From positions 1-64,000 of the forward strand of contig JBGVBY010000001.1 in assembly GCA_045226015.1 (NCBI GenBank): a stretch of DNA of 64,000 nucleotides. The letters run 5' to 3'. Under the pieces are notes generated by a model. That model searched no databases, had not been told where the DNA came from, and saw only the letters and a list, made by a program, of their open reading frames with translations. The stretch comes from UBA2450 sp045226015. GTDB lineage: Bacteria > Bacillota_I > Bacilli_A > RFN20 > CAG-826. A program made the translations under genes and the position numbers. Each line of letters starts with the position of its first letter. Position 1 is the stretch's first letter. Positions 40,904 through 48,979 of this stretch are shown piece after piece.

Positions 40904-41485
40904 TCACCTATAGTACTTACATACCTTTAACACAATCTCTTTATTTGTGGAATATTCATCTTTTATGCGAGATTTATCGTAAAAAACACCTAATTTTGCC
41001 AAATAATTTGCTAATTCTGAGGTATTAAACCATAAACGTAAATATCGCTCAGTTAGGTCTTTTTCTTTCTTATAGATAATGAACATTGGACGCATATAGT
41101 AAAGAGTGTTTTCTTTAACTAGCCACCACTCTGGAGAATAATCCAAAGTCATATGAGAGATCTTTGCAAAGTAGGCATTTTGAAATAGTTGTTCATACAT
41201 ATCTTCACTCATATCAGAATGAGATAAATAATCGCTCATTTTCTCGCCTTCAACGATCTCATTAACGATAAAACCAGCTTTTTCATCTATAAAATAGACT
41301 TTAGGAGCCTTAACTCCAGAGGTTGATATCTTTCTAACCGCATAAGTAAGCTCTTTAGCTTCTTGGCTCTTAGGAGTAAATTTAGTACCTAAATATTTAA
41401 CTCCTTTTCTTTCTAAGATATAAATATCTTCCGATTCATTCGAAACAATATTGAATAGACGATGCTTAATTTTTACCGTTTCCAT
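40904..41485 (-). CDS. Hypothetical protein, possibly of kinase-like fold
   Basis: The 193-aa protein has an N-terminal beta-rich part (IYILERKGVKYLGTKFTPKS) followed by APKVYFIDEKAGFIVNEIVE and GEKMSDYLSHSDMSEDMYEQ. This resembles the hinge region of aminoglycoside/choline-kinase-like folds. The catalytic HGD segment of that fold is missing; YSPEWWLVKENTLYYM is in its place, so activity is doubtful. It is the first gene of the prs-tgt-queA-queH transcript. TATAAT lies 7 nt before ATG, with no SD. Function unknown. Confidence 0.55.
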   Translation of the reverse strand: METVKIKHRLFNIVSNESEDIYILERKGVKYLGTKFTPKSQEAKELTYAVRKISTSGVKAPKVYFIDEKAGFIVNEIVEGEKMSDYLSHSDMSEDMYEQLFQNAYFAKISHMTLDYSPEWWLVKENTLYYMRPMFIIYKKEKDLTERYLRLWFNTSELANYLAKLGVFYDKSRIKDEYSTNKEIVLKVCKYYR

Positions 41486-41491
41486 GGAAAC

Positions 41492-41497
41492 AATTAT
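41492..41497 (-). promoter_or_regulatory. -10 box for leaderless start of the prs operon
   Basis: On the minus strand TATAAT, then TGTTTCC, then ATG. The distance places the mRNA 5' end at the start codon; no -35 consensus is evident. Confidence 0.45.
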
Positions 41498-41617
41498 ACT
41501 TTAATTTTTAATTTAAGTATATAAAGAAAGGAAATGGCACAAAAAATATTAGTTTGAAAATATGTGGTAGTAGGTTATATATTGACACTCAAATAGATGT
41601 TACAAAAGATTTTTTAA

Positions 41618-41643
41618 ATGCAACTATGTTATACTTGTTGCAT
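41618..41643 (+). promoter_or_regulatory. Inverted repeat around the pepT -10 box
   Basis: ATGCAAC-N12-GTTGCAT flanks TATACT (41630-41635), the likely -10 of pepT. A dimeric regulator bound here would overlap the promoter; alternatively the RNA could form a short hairpin. No strong -35 is visible. Confidence 0.4.
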
Positions 41644-41665
41644 AGAACTCGAAGGAGAAAAACAT

Positions 41666-42856
41666 ATGAGCAAATTAAATAGGTTCATCAAATACATCAC
41701 AATCGACACACAATCTGATGACACAACTGGTACTACTCCAAGTACTGAAAAACAAAAAGATTTAGGAAATCTATTAGTAGAGGAACTTTTAGATCTCGGT
41801 TTAAAAGATGCTCACATGGATGAATTTGGTAACGTTTACGCTCATCTTCCAGGAAAAGGCAGCCGAATCGGACTCAACGCTCATATGGATACTGCTTTAG
41901 AAGTTACTGGAGCAAACGTAAAACCACACTTAATTAAGAACTATTTAGGTGGAACAATTAAACTCGCCAACGGTTTAGAAATGAACCAAAACGATTTCCC
42001 TGTTCTTAAAGAACACATTGGTCATGATTTGGTCGTAACTGATGGAAATACATTGTTAGGTGCTGATGATAAAGCAGGTATCGCTATCATCATGAATGCT
42101 TTAGAGTATTTCAAAGAAAATCCAAAAGTTAAACATAGCACCATTTGTGTTTGTTTCACTGTTGATGAAGAGATTGGAGAAGGACCACTCCACTTTAATT
42201 ATCGTAAGATGAACGCGAAATACGCATACACAATTGATGGAAGTAGAATCGACACTATTGAAGCCGAAAACTTTAACGCAGTAGGCGCCAAAATCGAATT
42301 TAAAGGTGTTTCCATCCATCCAGGAGAAGGAAAAGGCAAACTTGTTAATGCTTTAAATTTAGCCACTGAATTTGTAAATAACTTACCAGCCAATGAAACT
42401 CCATTTGATAGCGAAGGTAAACAAGGTTTCTATCACCTCAATTCTATAGAAGGCAACTCAGAAGTTGCTAATTTGAACATGATTATTCGTGACTTTAAAG
42501 ATAAAGGAATTGAAGCTAGAGTGGACGCCGTAAAAGCAGCGGTTAAAAAGGTGCAAGAAGCTCATCCAACTGCAGAAATTAACCTTAAATTAAAGAAACA
42601 ATACTTCAATATGAAGAAGTATGTTGATCGTAAACCAATGGTTACTAGAAAAGCAAAAGCAGCTCTTAAGAAAAACGGCATCACTCCAGTTATGGGAGCA
42701 ATTAGAGGCGGAACCGATGGAGCGACATTCTCCAAAAATGGCCTTGCAACACCTAATTTAGGTACTGGTAGCTATAATCATCATGGAAGATTTGAGTTCT
42801 TAGACGTTCAAGAATTTGAAAAGATGATTGATGTAGTCATCGATATAGTTAAATAA
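41666..42856 (+). CDS. pepT: Peptidase T (tripeptide aminopeptidase)
   Basis: The 396-aa M20 metallopeptidase removes the N-terminal residue from tripeptides in the cytosol. Zinc ligands and catalytic residues are visible in GLNAHMDTALEV, LGADDKAGIAII, TVDEEIGEGP and the C-terminal YNHHGRFEF. PepT-specific wording includes FIKYITIDTQSDDTTGTTPS. ATG 41666 follows GAAGGAGA; an upstream in-frame extension to 41618 is non-homologous. Confidence 0.95.
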   Translation: MSKLNRFIKYITIDTQSDDTTGTTPSTEKQKDLGNLLVEELLDLGLKDAHMDEFGNVYAHLPGKGSRIGLNAHMDTALEVTGANVKPHLIKNYLGGTIKLANGLEMNQNDFPVLKEHIGHDLVVTDGNTLLGADDKAGIAIIMNALEYFKENPKVKHSTICVCFTVDEEIGEGPLHFNYRKMNAKYAYTIDGSRIDTIEAENFNAVGAKIEFKGVSIHPGEGKGKLVNALNLATEFVNNLPANETPFDSEGKQGFYHLNSIEGNSEVANLNMIIRDFKDKGIEARVDAVKAAVKKVQEAHPTAEINLKLKKQYFNMKKYVDRKPMVTRKAKAALKKNGITPVMGAIRGGTDGATFSKNGLATPNLGTGSYNHHGRFEFLDVQEFEKMIDVVIDIVK

Positions 42857-42858
42857 AA

Positions 42859-42880
42859 TTTTTCAACATTGTTGAAATTT
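42859..42880 (+). terminator. Possible weak terminator of pepT
   Basis: TTTCAAC-ATT-GTTGAAA forms a 7-bp stem immediately after the pepT stop, followed only by TTTCCC. The poor T-tract makes termination uncertain. Confidence 0.35.
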
Positions 42881-42889
42881 CCCATTTAA

Positions 42890-42897
42890 GTACGCAA
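42890..42897. promoter_or_regulatory. Distal half of a long-distance inverted repeat upstream of nrdD
   Basis: GTACGCAA here is the reverse complement of TTGCGTAC at 42997-43004, which overlaps the nrdD -35 box. Two sites about 107 bp apart (ten helical turns) could support a looping regulator (inference). Confidence 0.3.
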
Positions 42898-42996
42898 AAT
42901 TATTTAAACTACATACATAAGTCAACTAAAAAATAAAGTATAAATATTGATAATTTGGACACTGTCTAAGTTTTAGAAAATATTTATATTTTTTTA

Positions 42997-43025
42997 TTGC
43001 GTACGTATATCCATTTTATTATTAT
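42997..43025 (+). promoter_or_regulatory. Promoter of nrdD-trxB
   Basis: -35 TTGCGT (42997-43002) and -10 TATTAT (43020-43025) are 17 bp apart, leaving a leader of about 65 nt before nrdD. Confidence 0.5.
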
Positions 43026-43076
43026 TTACTCACTCACTTTTAGAGTTAACGTCAAAAAACATTATTCATCATTAGT

Positions 43077-43096
43077 AAAAATCGAGGGGGATTTTT
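43077..43096 (+). promoter_or_regulatory. Small hairpin presenting the nrdD SD in its loop
   Basis: AAAAATC pairs with GATTTTT around the loop GAGGGG, the SD. The stem abuts the ATG. It is AT-rich and weak; its importance is uncertain. Confidence 0.35.
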
Positions 43097-45463
43097 ATGC
43101 TAAACATCAGAAAAAGAGATGGTGCTTTAGAAGAGTTTAAACTTGAGAAAGTTTCTAAAGCGATCGAAAAAGCCTTCATGGCTGAACACAAATTCTACAA
43201 TGACGACATCATCAATATGTTGTCACTCAGAGTAGCGGCCACTATGAATTCGAAAATTCATAATGACGTTATTGATATCGAAGATGTACAAGATTCAGTA
43301 GAAGTCACCTTAATCCAAGCGGGTTACGTTGATGTCGCTCGTTCTTATATGCTTTACCGTAAAGCTAGAGCAAATTTAAGAGAGCAAAAAGCTACTGATC
43401 TCGACTATAAGAAAACAGTCGATAACTACTTAAAAATCAATGACTGGAGAGTTAAAGAAAATTCCACAGTTACTTATTCTGTCGGTGGACTTATTTTATC
43501 TAACTCTGGTGCTGTTACTGCTAACTACTGGTTGAGTGAGGTTTACGATCAAGAAATCGGTGCTGCCCATAAAAACGCTGATATTCATATTCATGACTTA
43601 TCAATGTTAACTGGTTACTGTGCTGGTTGGTCACTCAAACAATTAATTCAAGAAGGATTAGGCGGAGTTGTCGGTAAGATTACTTCTGCTCCTGCAAATC
43701 ACCTTTCTACATTATGTAACCAAATGGTTAACTTCTTAGGAATCATGCAAAATGAATGGGCAGGCGCTCAAGCCTTCTCCTCATTTGATACCTATTTAGC
43801 ACCATTCGTTAAGAAAGATCACTTATCTTATAAAGAAGTTAAACAATGTATCCAATCCTTCATTTATGGAGTCAATACTCCATCAAGATGGGGAACTCAA
43901 GCTCCATTCACCAACATTACTCTTGACTGGGTTGTTCCAAACGATATGGCGGAATTAAACGCTATCGTTGGAGGAAAAGAACAAGACTTCAAATACAAAG
44001 ACTGTGTTGAAGAAATGGCGATGGTTAATAAAGCCTTCATCGAAGTCATGATTGAAGGTGACGCTAACGGAAGAGGATTCCAATATCCAATCCCAACCTA
44101 TTCAATTACTAGAACCTTTGACTGGTCTGAAACCGAAAATAACAAGTTATTATTCGAAATGACCGCTAAATACGGTACTCCATATTTCTCTAACTACATC
44201 AATTCCGATATGGAACCAAGTGATGTTAGAAGTATGTGTTGCCGTTTAAGACTTGACTTACGTGAATTACGTAAGAAATCAGGCGGATTCTTCGGATCTG
44301 GTGAATCTACTGGTTCAGTAGGTGTTGTTACCATCAATATGCCACGTATCGCATATCTCTCTGTTGATAAAGAAGACTTCTATTCTAGACTCGACAAGAT
44401 TATGGATATCTCTGCAAGAAGCTTAAAGGTCAAAAGAAACACCATTACCAAACTCTTAGATGCTGGATTATATCCATACACAAAGAGATATCTTGGTACA
44501 TTCAATAACCACTTCTCCACTATTGGACTCGTCGGTATGAATGAAACCTGCTTAAATGCTAGATGGATCAGAAAAGATTTAACTAACAAAGAAGCTCAAG
44601 AATTCACTAAAGAAGTTCTCAACCATATGAGAAACAAATTATCTGATTATCAAGAGCTCTATGGTGACCTCTATAACTTAGAAGCTACTCCAGCTGAATC
44701 TACTGCCTATAGACTTGCTAAACACGATAAAGAAAAATATCCAGATATCATTACCGCTAGTGAAGAAGGAAGAACTCCATACTACACCAACTCTTCCCAC
44801 TTACCAGTTGGATTCACTGACGATATCTTCACCGCTCTTGATATTCAAGACGAATTACAAACTCTTTACACCTCTGGTACCGTTTTCCACGCTTTCTTAG
44901 GTGAAAAATTACCAAACTGGAAGAGCTGTATGAATCTTGTTAGAAAGATTGCAGAAAACTATCACTTACCATATTACACAATGTCTCCAACATACTCTGT
45001 ATGTAAAGAACATGGTTATATCACTGGTGAACAATACATTTGTCCAAAATGTGGAGCAAGAACTGAAGTCTACTCCCGTATTACTGGTTACTACCGTCCA
45101 ATTCAAAACTGGAACGATGGTAAGAGTGAAGAATTCCTCAACCGTAAGACATACGACATCAAACACTCCAAATTAACTCACGAAGGTGTTAAAGGCGGAG
45201 AAGAAGCATGTGACGAAGCTGTTCAAACATTAACAGAAACCTTACTCTTTGGCACTAAGACATGTCCAAACTGCAAGATGGCGAAGATGTTACTTGAAAA
45301 AGCTGGAGTCAAATATAAATGGGTCGATGCAGAAGAGAATGTTGAATTAACAAACTCCTTCAACGTCAGAAAAGCCCCAACTCTATTAGTTCCTAATGGA
45401 GATGAAATCTTAACATTTGAAAACGCTTCTAACATTAAGGGATATATCGAAAGCTTAAAATAA
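43097..45463 (+). CDS. nrdD: Anaerobic (class III) ribonucleotide reductase fused to a C-terminal glutaredoxin-like domain
   Basis: The 788-aa protein reduces ribonucleotides to deoxyribonucleotides without oxygen. Residues 1-95 are an ATP-cone (KRDGALEEFKLEKVSKAIEK), followed by the ten-stranded barrel (IHIHDLSMLTGYCAGWSLKQ; FGSGESTGSVGVVTINMPRI). Near the end come the Cys/zinc region (YICPKCGARTEV) and glycyl-radical site SRITGYYRP. Residues about 712-788 add a redoxin domain with CPNC in LLFGTKTCPNCKMAKMLLEK and VRKAPTLLVPNGDE. The fused CPNC domain and adjacent trxB suggest thiol-based rather than formate-based reduction. NrdG is encoded nearby on the other strand. Confidence 0.95.
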   Translation: MLNIRKRDGALEEFKLEKVSKAIEKAFMAEHKFYNDDIINMLSLRVAATMNSKIHNDVIDIEDVQDSVEVTLIQAGYVDVARSYMLYRKARANLREQKATDLDYKKTVDNYLKINDWRVKENSTVTYSVGGLILSNSGAVTANYWLSEVYDQEIGAAHKNADIHIHDLSMLTGYCAGWSLKQLIQEGLGGVVGKITSAPANHLSTLCNQMVNFLGIMQNEWAGAQAFSSFDTYLAPFVKKDHLSYKEVKQCIQSFIYGVNTPSRWGTQAPFTNITLDWVVPNDMAELNAIVGGKEQDFKYKDCVEEMAMVNKAFIEVMIEGDANGRGFQYPIPTYSITRTFDWSETENNKLLFEMTAKYGTPYFSNYINSDMEPSDVRSMCCRLRLDLRELRKKSGGFFGSGESTGSVGVVTINMPRIAYLSVDKEDFYSRLDKIMDISARSLKVKRNTITKLLDAGLYPYTKRYLGTFNNHFSTIGLVGMNETCLNARWIRKDLTNKEAQEFTKEVLNHMRNKLSDYQELYGDLYNLEATPAESTAYRLAKHDKEKYPDIITASEEGRTPYYTNSSHLPVGFTDDIFTALDIQDELQTLYTSGTVFHAFLGEKLPNWKSCMNLVRKIAENYHLPYYTMSPTYSVCKEHGYITGEQYICPKCGARTEVYSRITGYYRPIQNWNDGKSEEFLNRKTYDIKHSKLTHEGVKGGEEACDEAVQTLTETLLFGTKTCPNCKMAKMLLEKAGVKYKWVDAEENVELTNSFNVRKAPTLLVPNGDEILTFENASNIKGYIESLK

Positions 45464-45464
45464 T

Positions 45465-46379
45465 ATGAACTACGATATTATCATCATCGGAGGCGGTCCT
45501 TCTGGAATGACAGCAGCCTTATACGCTCTAAGAGCGGGTAAGTCTGTTCTCATCCTTGAAAAGGAAGGCTTCGGAGGACAAATCGCTACCTCTCCTAGAC
45601 TTGAAAACTATCCAACCATAGAATCAATCTCAGGAAGCGAATGGAGCGATCGTCTATTCGAACAAATCACAGGACTAGGCGCTAACTTTGAATTAGAAGA
45701 TGTAAAGGAACTCTCTAAAGAGGGTGATACCTTCAAAATCACTTCTGACTATAACGAATATGAAGCCAAGGCTGTCATTATCGCTAACGGAGTTAAACCA
45801 CGTAAAATGGGTTTACCAAACGAAGACGAATTAACAGGTAAAGGCATCTCCTATTGTGCGGTCTGTGATGGACCATTCTATAAGGGAAAAGAAATCTACC
45901 TTATTGGAGATGCAAATACCGCACTTCAATACGCTTTGCTCCTTTCCGGATATTGTCCAAAAGTCCATATGATTACTCTCTTTGATAAACTCTTTGGAGA
46001 TAAGATTCTTATCGATAGAGTGCTTCAAACAGAAAACATCGATATCCGTCATAACTTATCTTTACAAAAAATAAACGGAGTAGATAAGTTAGAATCAGTG
46101 GAATTTAAAGACACAATCACAAACGAAGAAGTTAAATTCGTTACTGATAACTTATTCATCGCGATTGGACAAGTTCCTCAAAATGACTTCCTTAAGGACT
46201 TAATTGAACTTGATCATGGATTCATTGTTACTAATGAACTCATGGAAACTAAAGTTCCAGGATTATTCGCAAGTGGAGACACCCGCAAAAAAGAAAACAA
46301 GCAAGTTATTACCGCTTGTAACGATGGAGCGGTTGCCGCTATGAGCGCCGTTAAATACCTCAATAACAACAACTTATAA
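45465..46379 (+). CDS. trxB: Thioredoxin reductase
   Basis: The 304-aa flavoprotein has the FAD-binding IIIIGGGPSGMTAALYALRA, redox-active YCAVCDGPFYKG (CAVC, replacing the usual CATC) and the C-terminal PGLFASGDTRKKENKQVITA. It starts 1 nt after nrdD, so it is translated in the same operon and probably reduces the redoxin domain fused to NrdD (inference). Confidence 0.94.
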   Translation: MNYDIIIIGGGPSGMTAALYALRAGKSVLILEKEGFGGQIATSPRLENYPTIESISGSEWSDRLFEQITGLGANFELEDVKELSKEGDTFKITSDYNEYEAKAVIIANGVKPRKMGLPNEDELTGKGISYCAVCDGPFYKGKEIYLIGDANTALQYALLLSGYCPKVHMITLFDKLFGDKILIDRVLQTENIDIRHNLSLQKINGVDKLESVEFKDTITNEEVKFVTDNLFIAIGQVPQNDFLKDLIELDHGFIVTNELMETKVPGLFASGDTRKKENKQVITACNDGAVAAMSAVKYLNNNNL

Positions 46380-46386
46380 AATATTG

Positions 46387-46415
46387 CCCTTTCTAATTGA
46401 AAGGGTTTTATTTTT
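46387..46415 (+). terminator. Terminator of nrdD-trxB
   Basis: CCCTTTC-TAATT-GAAAGGG forms a 7-bp stem followed by TTTTATTTTT. Its 3' arm doubles as the -35 region of the next promoter. Confidence 0.85.
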
Positions 46416-46433
46416 GTATTACAATGTATTACA
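46397..46433 (+). promoter_or_regulatory. Promoter and tandem operator of the relBE-type pair
   Basis: -35 TTGAAA (46397-46402) and -10 TACAAT (46420-46425) are 17 bp apart. Two direct repeats of TGTATTACA (46415-46423 and 46425-46433) cover the -10. This suits autorepression by RelB-type proteins. Confidence 0.6.
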
Positions 46434-46449
46434 GAAAGGCGGTACTCAT

Positions 46450-46668
46450 ATGATTGTATCTATCAGAATGTCCAACGAAGAAAAGCAATTAGCCGATGCC
46501 TATGCAAAATTAACGGGCGTCTCTTTGAGTGAAGCAATCAAAAAAGCCTATTTTGAAAAAATAGAAGAACAATATGATATTGCCTTAGCAGATGCTGCAC
46601 TTAAAGAATACGAAAAGGATCCTGCCGCCTATACGTTAGATGATGTCAAAAAGATGTTTAATTTATAA
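46450..46668 (+). CDS. RelB/DinJ-type antitoxin
   Basis: The 72-aa protein begins with a ribbon-helix-helix DNA-binding part (MIVSIRMSNEEKQLADAYAK, then LTGVSLSEAIKKAYFE) and ends with an acidic toxin-neutralising tail (ALKEYEKDPAAYTLDDVKKM). ATG 46450 follows AAAGGCGG; the longer frame from 46384 lies in the promoter. Its stop overlaps the toxin start (TAATG), so the two are translated together. Confidence 0.88.
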   Translation: MIVSIRMSNEEKQLADAYAKLTGVSLSEAIKKAYFEKIEEQYDIALADAALKEYEKDPAAYTLDDVKKMFNL

Positions 46669-46934
46669 TGTATACAATAATCATTTCTAAACCAGCAATC
46701 AAAGACTTAGAACATCTTGGTTACTACACAAAGCGCATAATCGTAGAGTGGCTAGAAAAACATCTAAAAGACACAGATAATCCCAGACAGTTTGGTAAAC
46801 CTTTAAGTGCAAACAGAAAAGGCCAGTGGCGATATAGAGTTGGTGATTATCGTATAATCGCCAAAATTGAAGATGATAAACTAATTATCTTAGTAATTGC
46901 TATCGGCCATAGAAGAGACATACATATCGGCTAA
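46668..46934 (+). CDS. RelE/ParE-family toxin
   Basis: The 88-aa protein has the RelE fold: YTIIISKPAIKDLEHLGYYT, GKPLSANRKGQWRYRVGDYR and IIAKIEDDKLIILVIAIGHR with the C-terminal GHRRDIHIG. Basic and aromatic residues near the C-terminus fit a ribosome-dependent mRNA endonuclease. It follows the antitoxin with a 1-nt overlap. Confidence 0.9.
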   Translation: MYTIIISKPAIKDLEHLGYYTKRIIVEWLEKHLKDTDNPRQFGKPLSANRKGQWRYRVGDYRIIAKIEDDKLIILVIAIGHRRDIHIG

Positions 46935-46935
46935 A

Positions 46936-46963
46936 AGAAAATCCGGGAAAACCGGATTTTTCT
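46936..46963. terminator. Bidirectional terminator between relE and nrdG
   Basis: AAATCCGG-GAAAA-CCGGATTT forms an 8-bp stem with TTTTCTTT after it on the plus strand and TTTTCTTTTAG on the minus strand. It separates converging genes. Confidence 0.85.
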
Positions 46964-46966
46964 TTA

Positions 46967-47656
46967 CTAATAACCTCTTAATTCAACTAAGTCTATATAT
47001 TGAGATAAAATCTCAACATACTTCTCCGCGGTCTTTTCATCAACTTCATGAAGAGTCTTATCTCTTACTCCATCAGATAATGTGTATTTCTGTAAAAATA
47101 ACTTAGGAGCGCCTTCTAAGAGTTTACCTATTTCATATATTGAATCAATGTCATGATATTCTTTGATTAATGTAATCCTAAATTCAAAGTCGATCTTCTT
47201 TTCCATCAATATCTCAATTGATTCTTTTAAATCATCAAGATTGATATTCTTATTTACGATAATATCGTAATATTTAGAAAATGAATGTTTGATATCCATC
47301 GCACAATAATCAATTAATTGATTATCGATTAGATATCTAAGCATCTCAGGATTAGAACCATTCGTGTCTAATTTAACCGCATAGTTAAGCTTTTTAATTT
47401 CTCTAATTCTATCTGGTAAATCATCCATTAAAGTTGGTTCTCCACCACTGATGACTACTCCATCAAGAACTCCCACTCTTTTAGATAGAAAATCTAAAAT
47501 ATCATTAAAGTCTAAAGGTGCGATTTTTTCAGTGATTAAAGTCTCCCAATTATGGCAATAAGGACACATGAAATTACAGCTAGGTGTATATAATATACAA
47601 CTCACCTTTTCCGGGTAGTCTAATAAGGACAATTTATTGATTGAAACAAATTCCAT
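46967..47656 (-). CDS. nrdG: Anaerobic ribonucleotide reductase activating protein (radical SAM)
   Basis: The 229-aa radical-SAM enzyme installs the glycyl radical on NrdD. It has the cluster motif CNFMCPYCHN (Cys-x3-Cys-x2-Cys), the GGEPTL motif in VVISGGEPTLMDDLPDRI and the start INKLSLLDYPEKVSCILYTP, typical of the NrdG2 type. I choose ATG 47656: TATAAT lies 6 nt upstream, indicating a leaderless mRNA. It is opposite in strand to nrdD, about 1.5 kb away, and divergent from comEB. Confidence 0.9.
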   Translation of the reverse strand: MEFVSINKLSLLDYPEKVSCILYTPSCNFMCPYCHNWETLITEKIAPLDFNDILDFLSKRVGVLDGVVISGGEPTLMDDLPDRIREIKKLNYAVKLDTNGSNPEMLRYLIDNQLIDYCAMDIKHSFSKYYDIIVNKNINLDDLKESIEILMEKKIDFEFRITLIKEYHDIDSIYEIGKLLEGAPKLFLQKYTLSDGVRDKTLHEVDEKTAEKYVEILSQYIDLVELRGY

Positions 47657-47702
47657 ACAAAGATTATACCTATTGAGCAATTATTTTGCTACAATAGGAA
47701 AC
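47657..47702. promoter_or_regulatory. Compact divergent promoters of nrdG and comEB
   Basis: Only 46 bp separate the two start codons. A minus-strand TATAAT (47663-47668) lies 6 nt before nrdG, and a plus-strand TACAAT (47690-47695) lies 7 nt before comEB. Neither gene has a convincing SD, so both mRNAs are probably leaderless. Confidence 0.5.
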
Positions 47703-48179
47703 ATGAAAAAATACGACAATATCTCTTGGGACGAATATTTTATGGGTATTGCAGTTTTATCTGCATTAAGAAGTAAGGACCCAAACACCAAAGTTGGTGC
47801 GGTTATCGTTAGTCCAGATAACAAAGTTATTTCTATTGGCTATAACGGAATGCCAAGACAATTAGATGAAGATCAATTATCGTGGAACAAAGGTGAAGGT
47901 TTAGATTCAAAATACCTCTACGTTTGTCACGCGGAATTTAATGCGATTTTAAACACTCAAGTTGGAGGCACTCTTAAAGGAGCGTCACTCTACGTTACTT
48001 TATTCCCATGTAATGAATGCACTAAAGCCATCATTCAAACCGGAATCAAAGAAGTTATCTATTTAGATAATAAATATGAAACTGCAACTTCCACTCAAGC
48101 TAGTAAAAAGATGCTTGAACTTGCCGGAATTAAGTTAAGACAATTCAAAGGCAAAGACATTGATATCAACATTAAATAA
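47703..48179 (+). CDS. comEB: dCMP deaminase family protein
   Basis: The 158-aa zinc deaminase shows YFMGIAVLSALRSKDPNTKV and GAVIVSPDNKVISIGYNGMP. The catalytic motif is CHAEFNAIL, and zinc ligands are in TLFPCNECTKAIIQTGI. It probably converts dCMP to dUMP for dTMP synthesis. ATG 47703 lies right after the -10 region; an open extension to 47637 would run through the nrdG start. Its stop overlaps folD (TAATG). Confidence 0.92.
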   Translation: MKKYDNISWDEYFMGIAVLSALRSKDPNTKVGAVIVSPDNKVISIGYNGMPRQLDEDQLSWNKGEGLDSKYLYVCHAEFNAILNTQVGGTLKGASLYVTLFPCNECTKAIIQTGIKEVIYLDNKYETATSTQASKKMLELAGIKLRQFKGKDIDINIK

Positions 48180-48976
48180 TGACAATTAAAGAATACGTTT
48201 CTTATAGAAAAGGCGAACTCAAGGCTTATATTGATACATTAGAGACCAAGCCTCATTTCGTCGTCATTCAAGTTAATGAAGATGCGGGTAGTAACGCCTA
48301 CGTTAAGGGAAAACTCAAAGACTCCGCTGAACTAGGAGTAAATGCCGAACTCATCAAACTTCCTATTACCACAAGTGAAGAAGAATTATTAAAAATAATT
48401 GATAGACTTAATAACGATGACTCTATTGATGGATTTATCGTCCAAATGCCTTTACCAAAACAAATCGATGAAGAAAAAGTCAAACTCGCAATTTCTCCTA
48501 GTAAAGACGTTGATGGTTTCCATCCATTAAGTTCGCTTAATCCATGTACACCTCAAGGTATCATTGATTATTTACACTTTGAAAAGGTAGAGATGTTCGC
48601 GAAAAACGCTTTAGTAATAGGAAGAAGTAACATCGTTGGTAAACCAATGGCGAAGCTTCTCCTTAAAGAAAACTGTAACGTCACTGTGGTTCATTCTAAA
48701 ACCGCTCCAGAAGATATGGCAAGATACATAGCGAATAGCGACATCATCGTCATCGCTATCGGAAGACAAGCCTATTTAGATAATAAATACACATATAAAA
48801 AAGATGCAGTCATCATCGATGTCGGTATCTCTAGAGATGAAACTGGACTTCATGGAGACGCACTTCCAAATTTACCAGTTAAATTACAAACACCTGTGCC
48901 TGGTGGAGTAGGACTTTTAACTAGACTTTCATTAATGGAAAACCTATTAAAAATCTATAATCAAAAGCACAAATAA
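48179..48976 (+). CDS. folD: Methylenetetrahydrofolate dehydrogenase/cyclohydrolase FolD
   Basis: The 265-aa bifunctional enzyme interconverts methylene-, methenyl- and formyl-tetrahydrofolate. It shows the catalytic Tyr/Lys segment NAYVKGKLKDSAELG, DGFIVQMPLPKQID, KDVDGFHPLSSLNPCTPQGI and the NADP-binding VIGRSNIVGKPMAKLLL with TPVPGGVGLLTRLSLMEN. It is about 20 residues shorter than usual at the N-terminus. It is translationally coupled to comEB. Confidence 0.95.
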   Translation: MTIKEYVSYRKGELKAYIDTLETKPHFVVIQVNEDAGSNAYVKGKLKDSAELGVNAELIKLPITTSEEELLKIIDRLNNDDSIDGFIVQMPLPKQIDEEKVKLAISPSKDVDGFHPLSSLNPCTPQGIIDYLHFEKVEMFAKNALVIGRSNIVGKPMAKLLLKENCNVTVVHSKTAPEDMARYIANSDIIVIAIGRQAYLDNKYTYKKDAVIIDVGISRDETGLHGDALPNLPVKLQTPVPGGVGLLTRLSLMENLLKIYNQKHK

Positions 48977-48979
48977 TTG

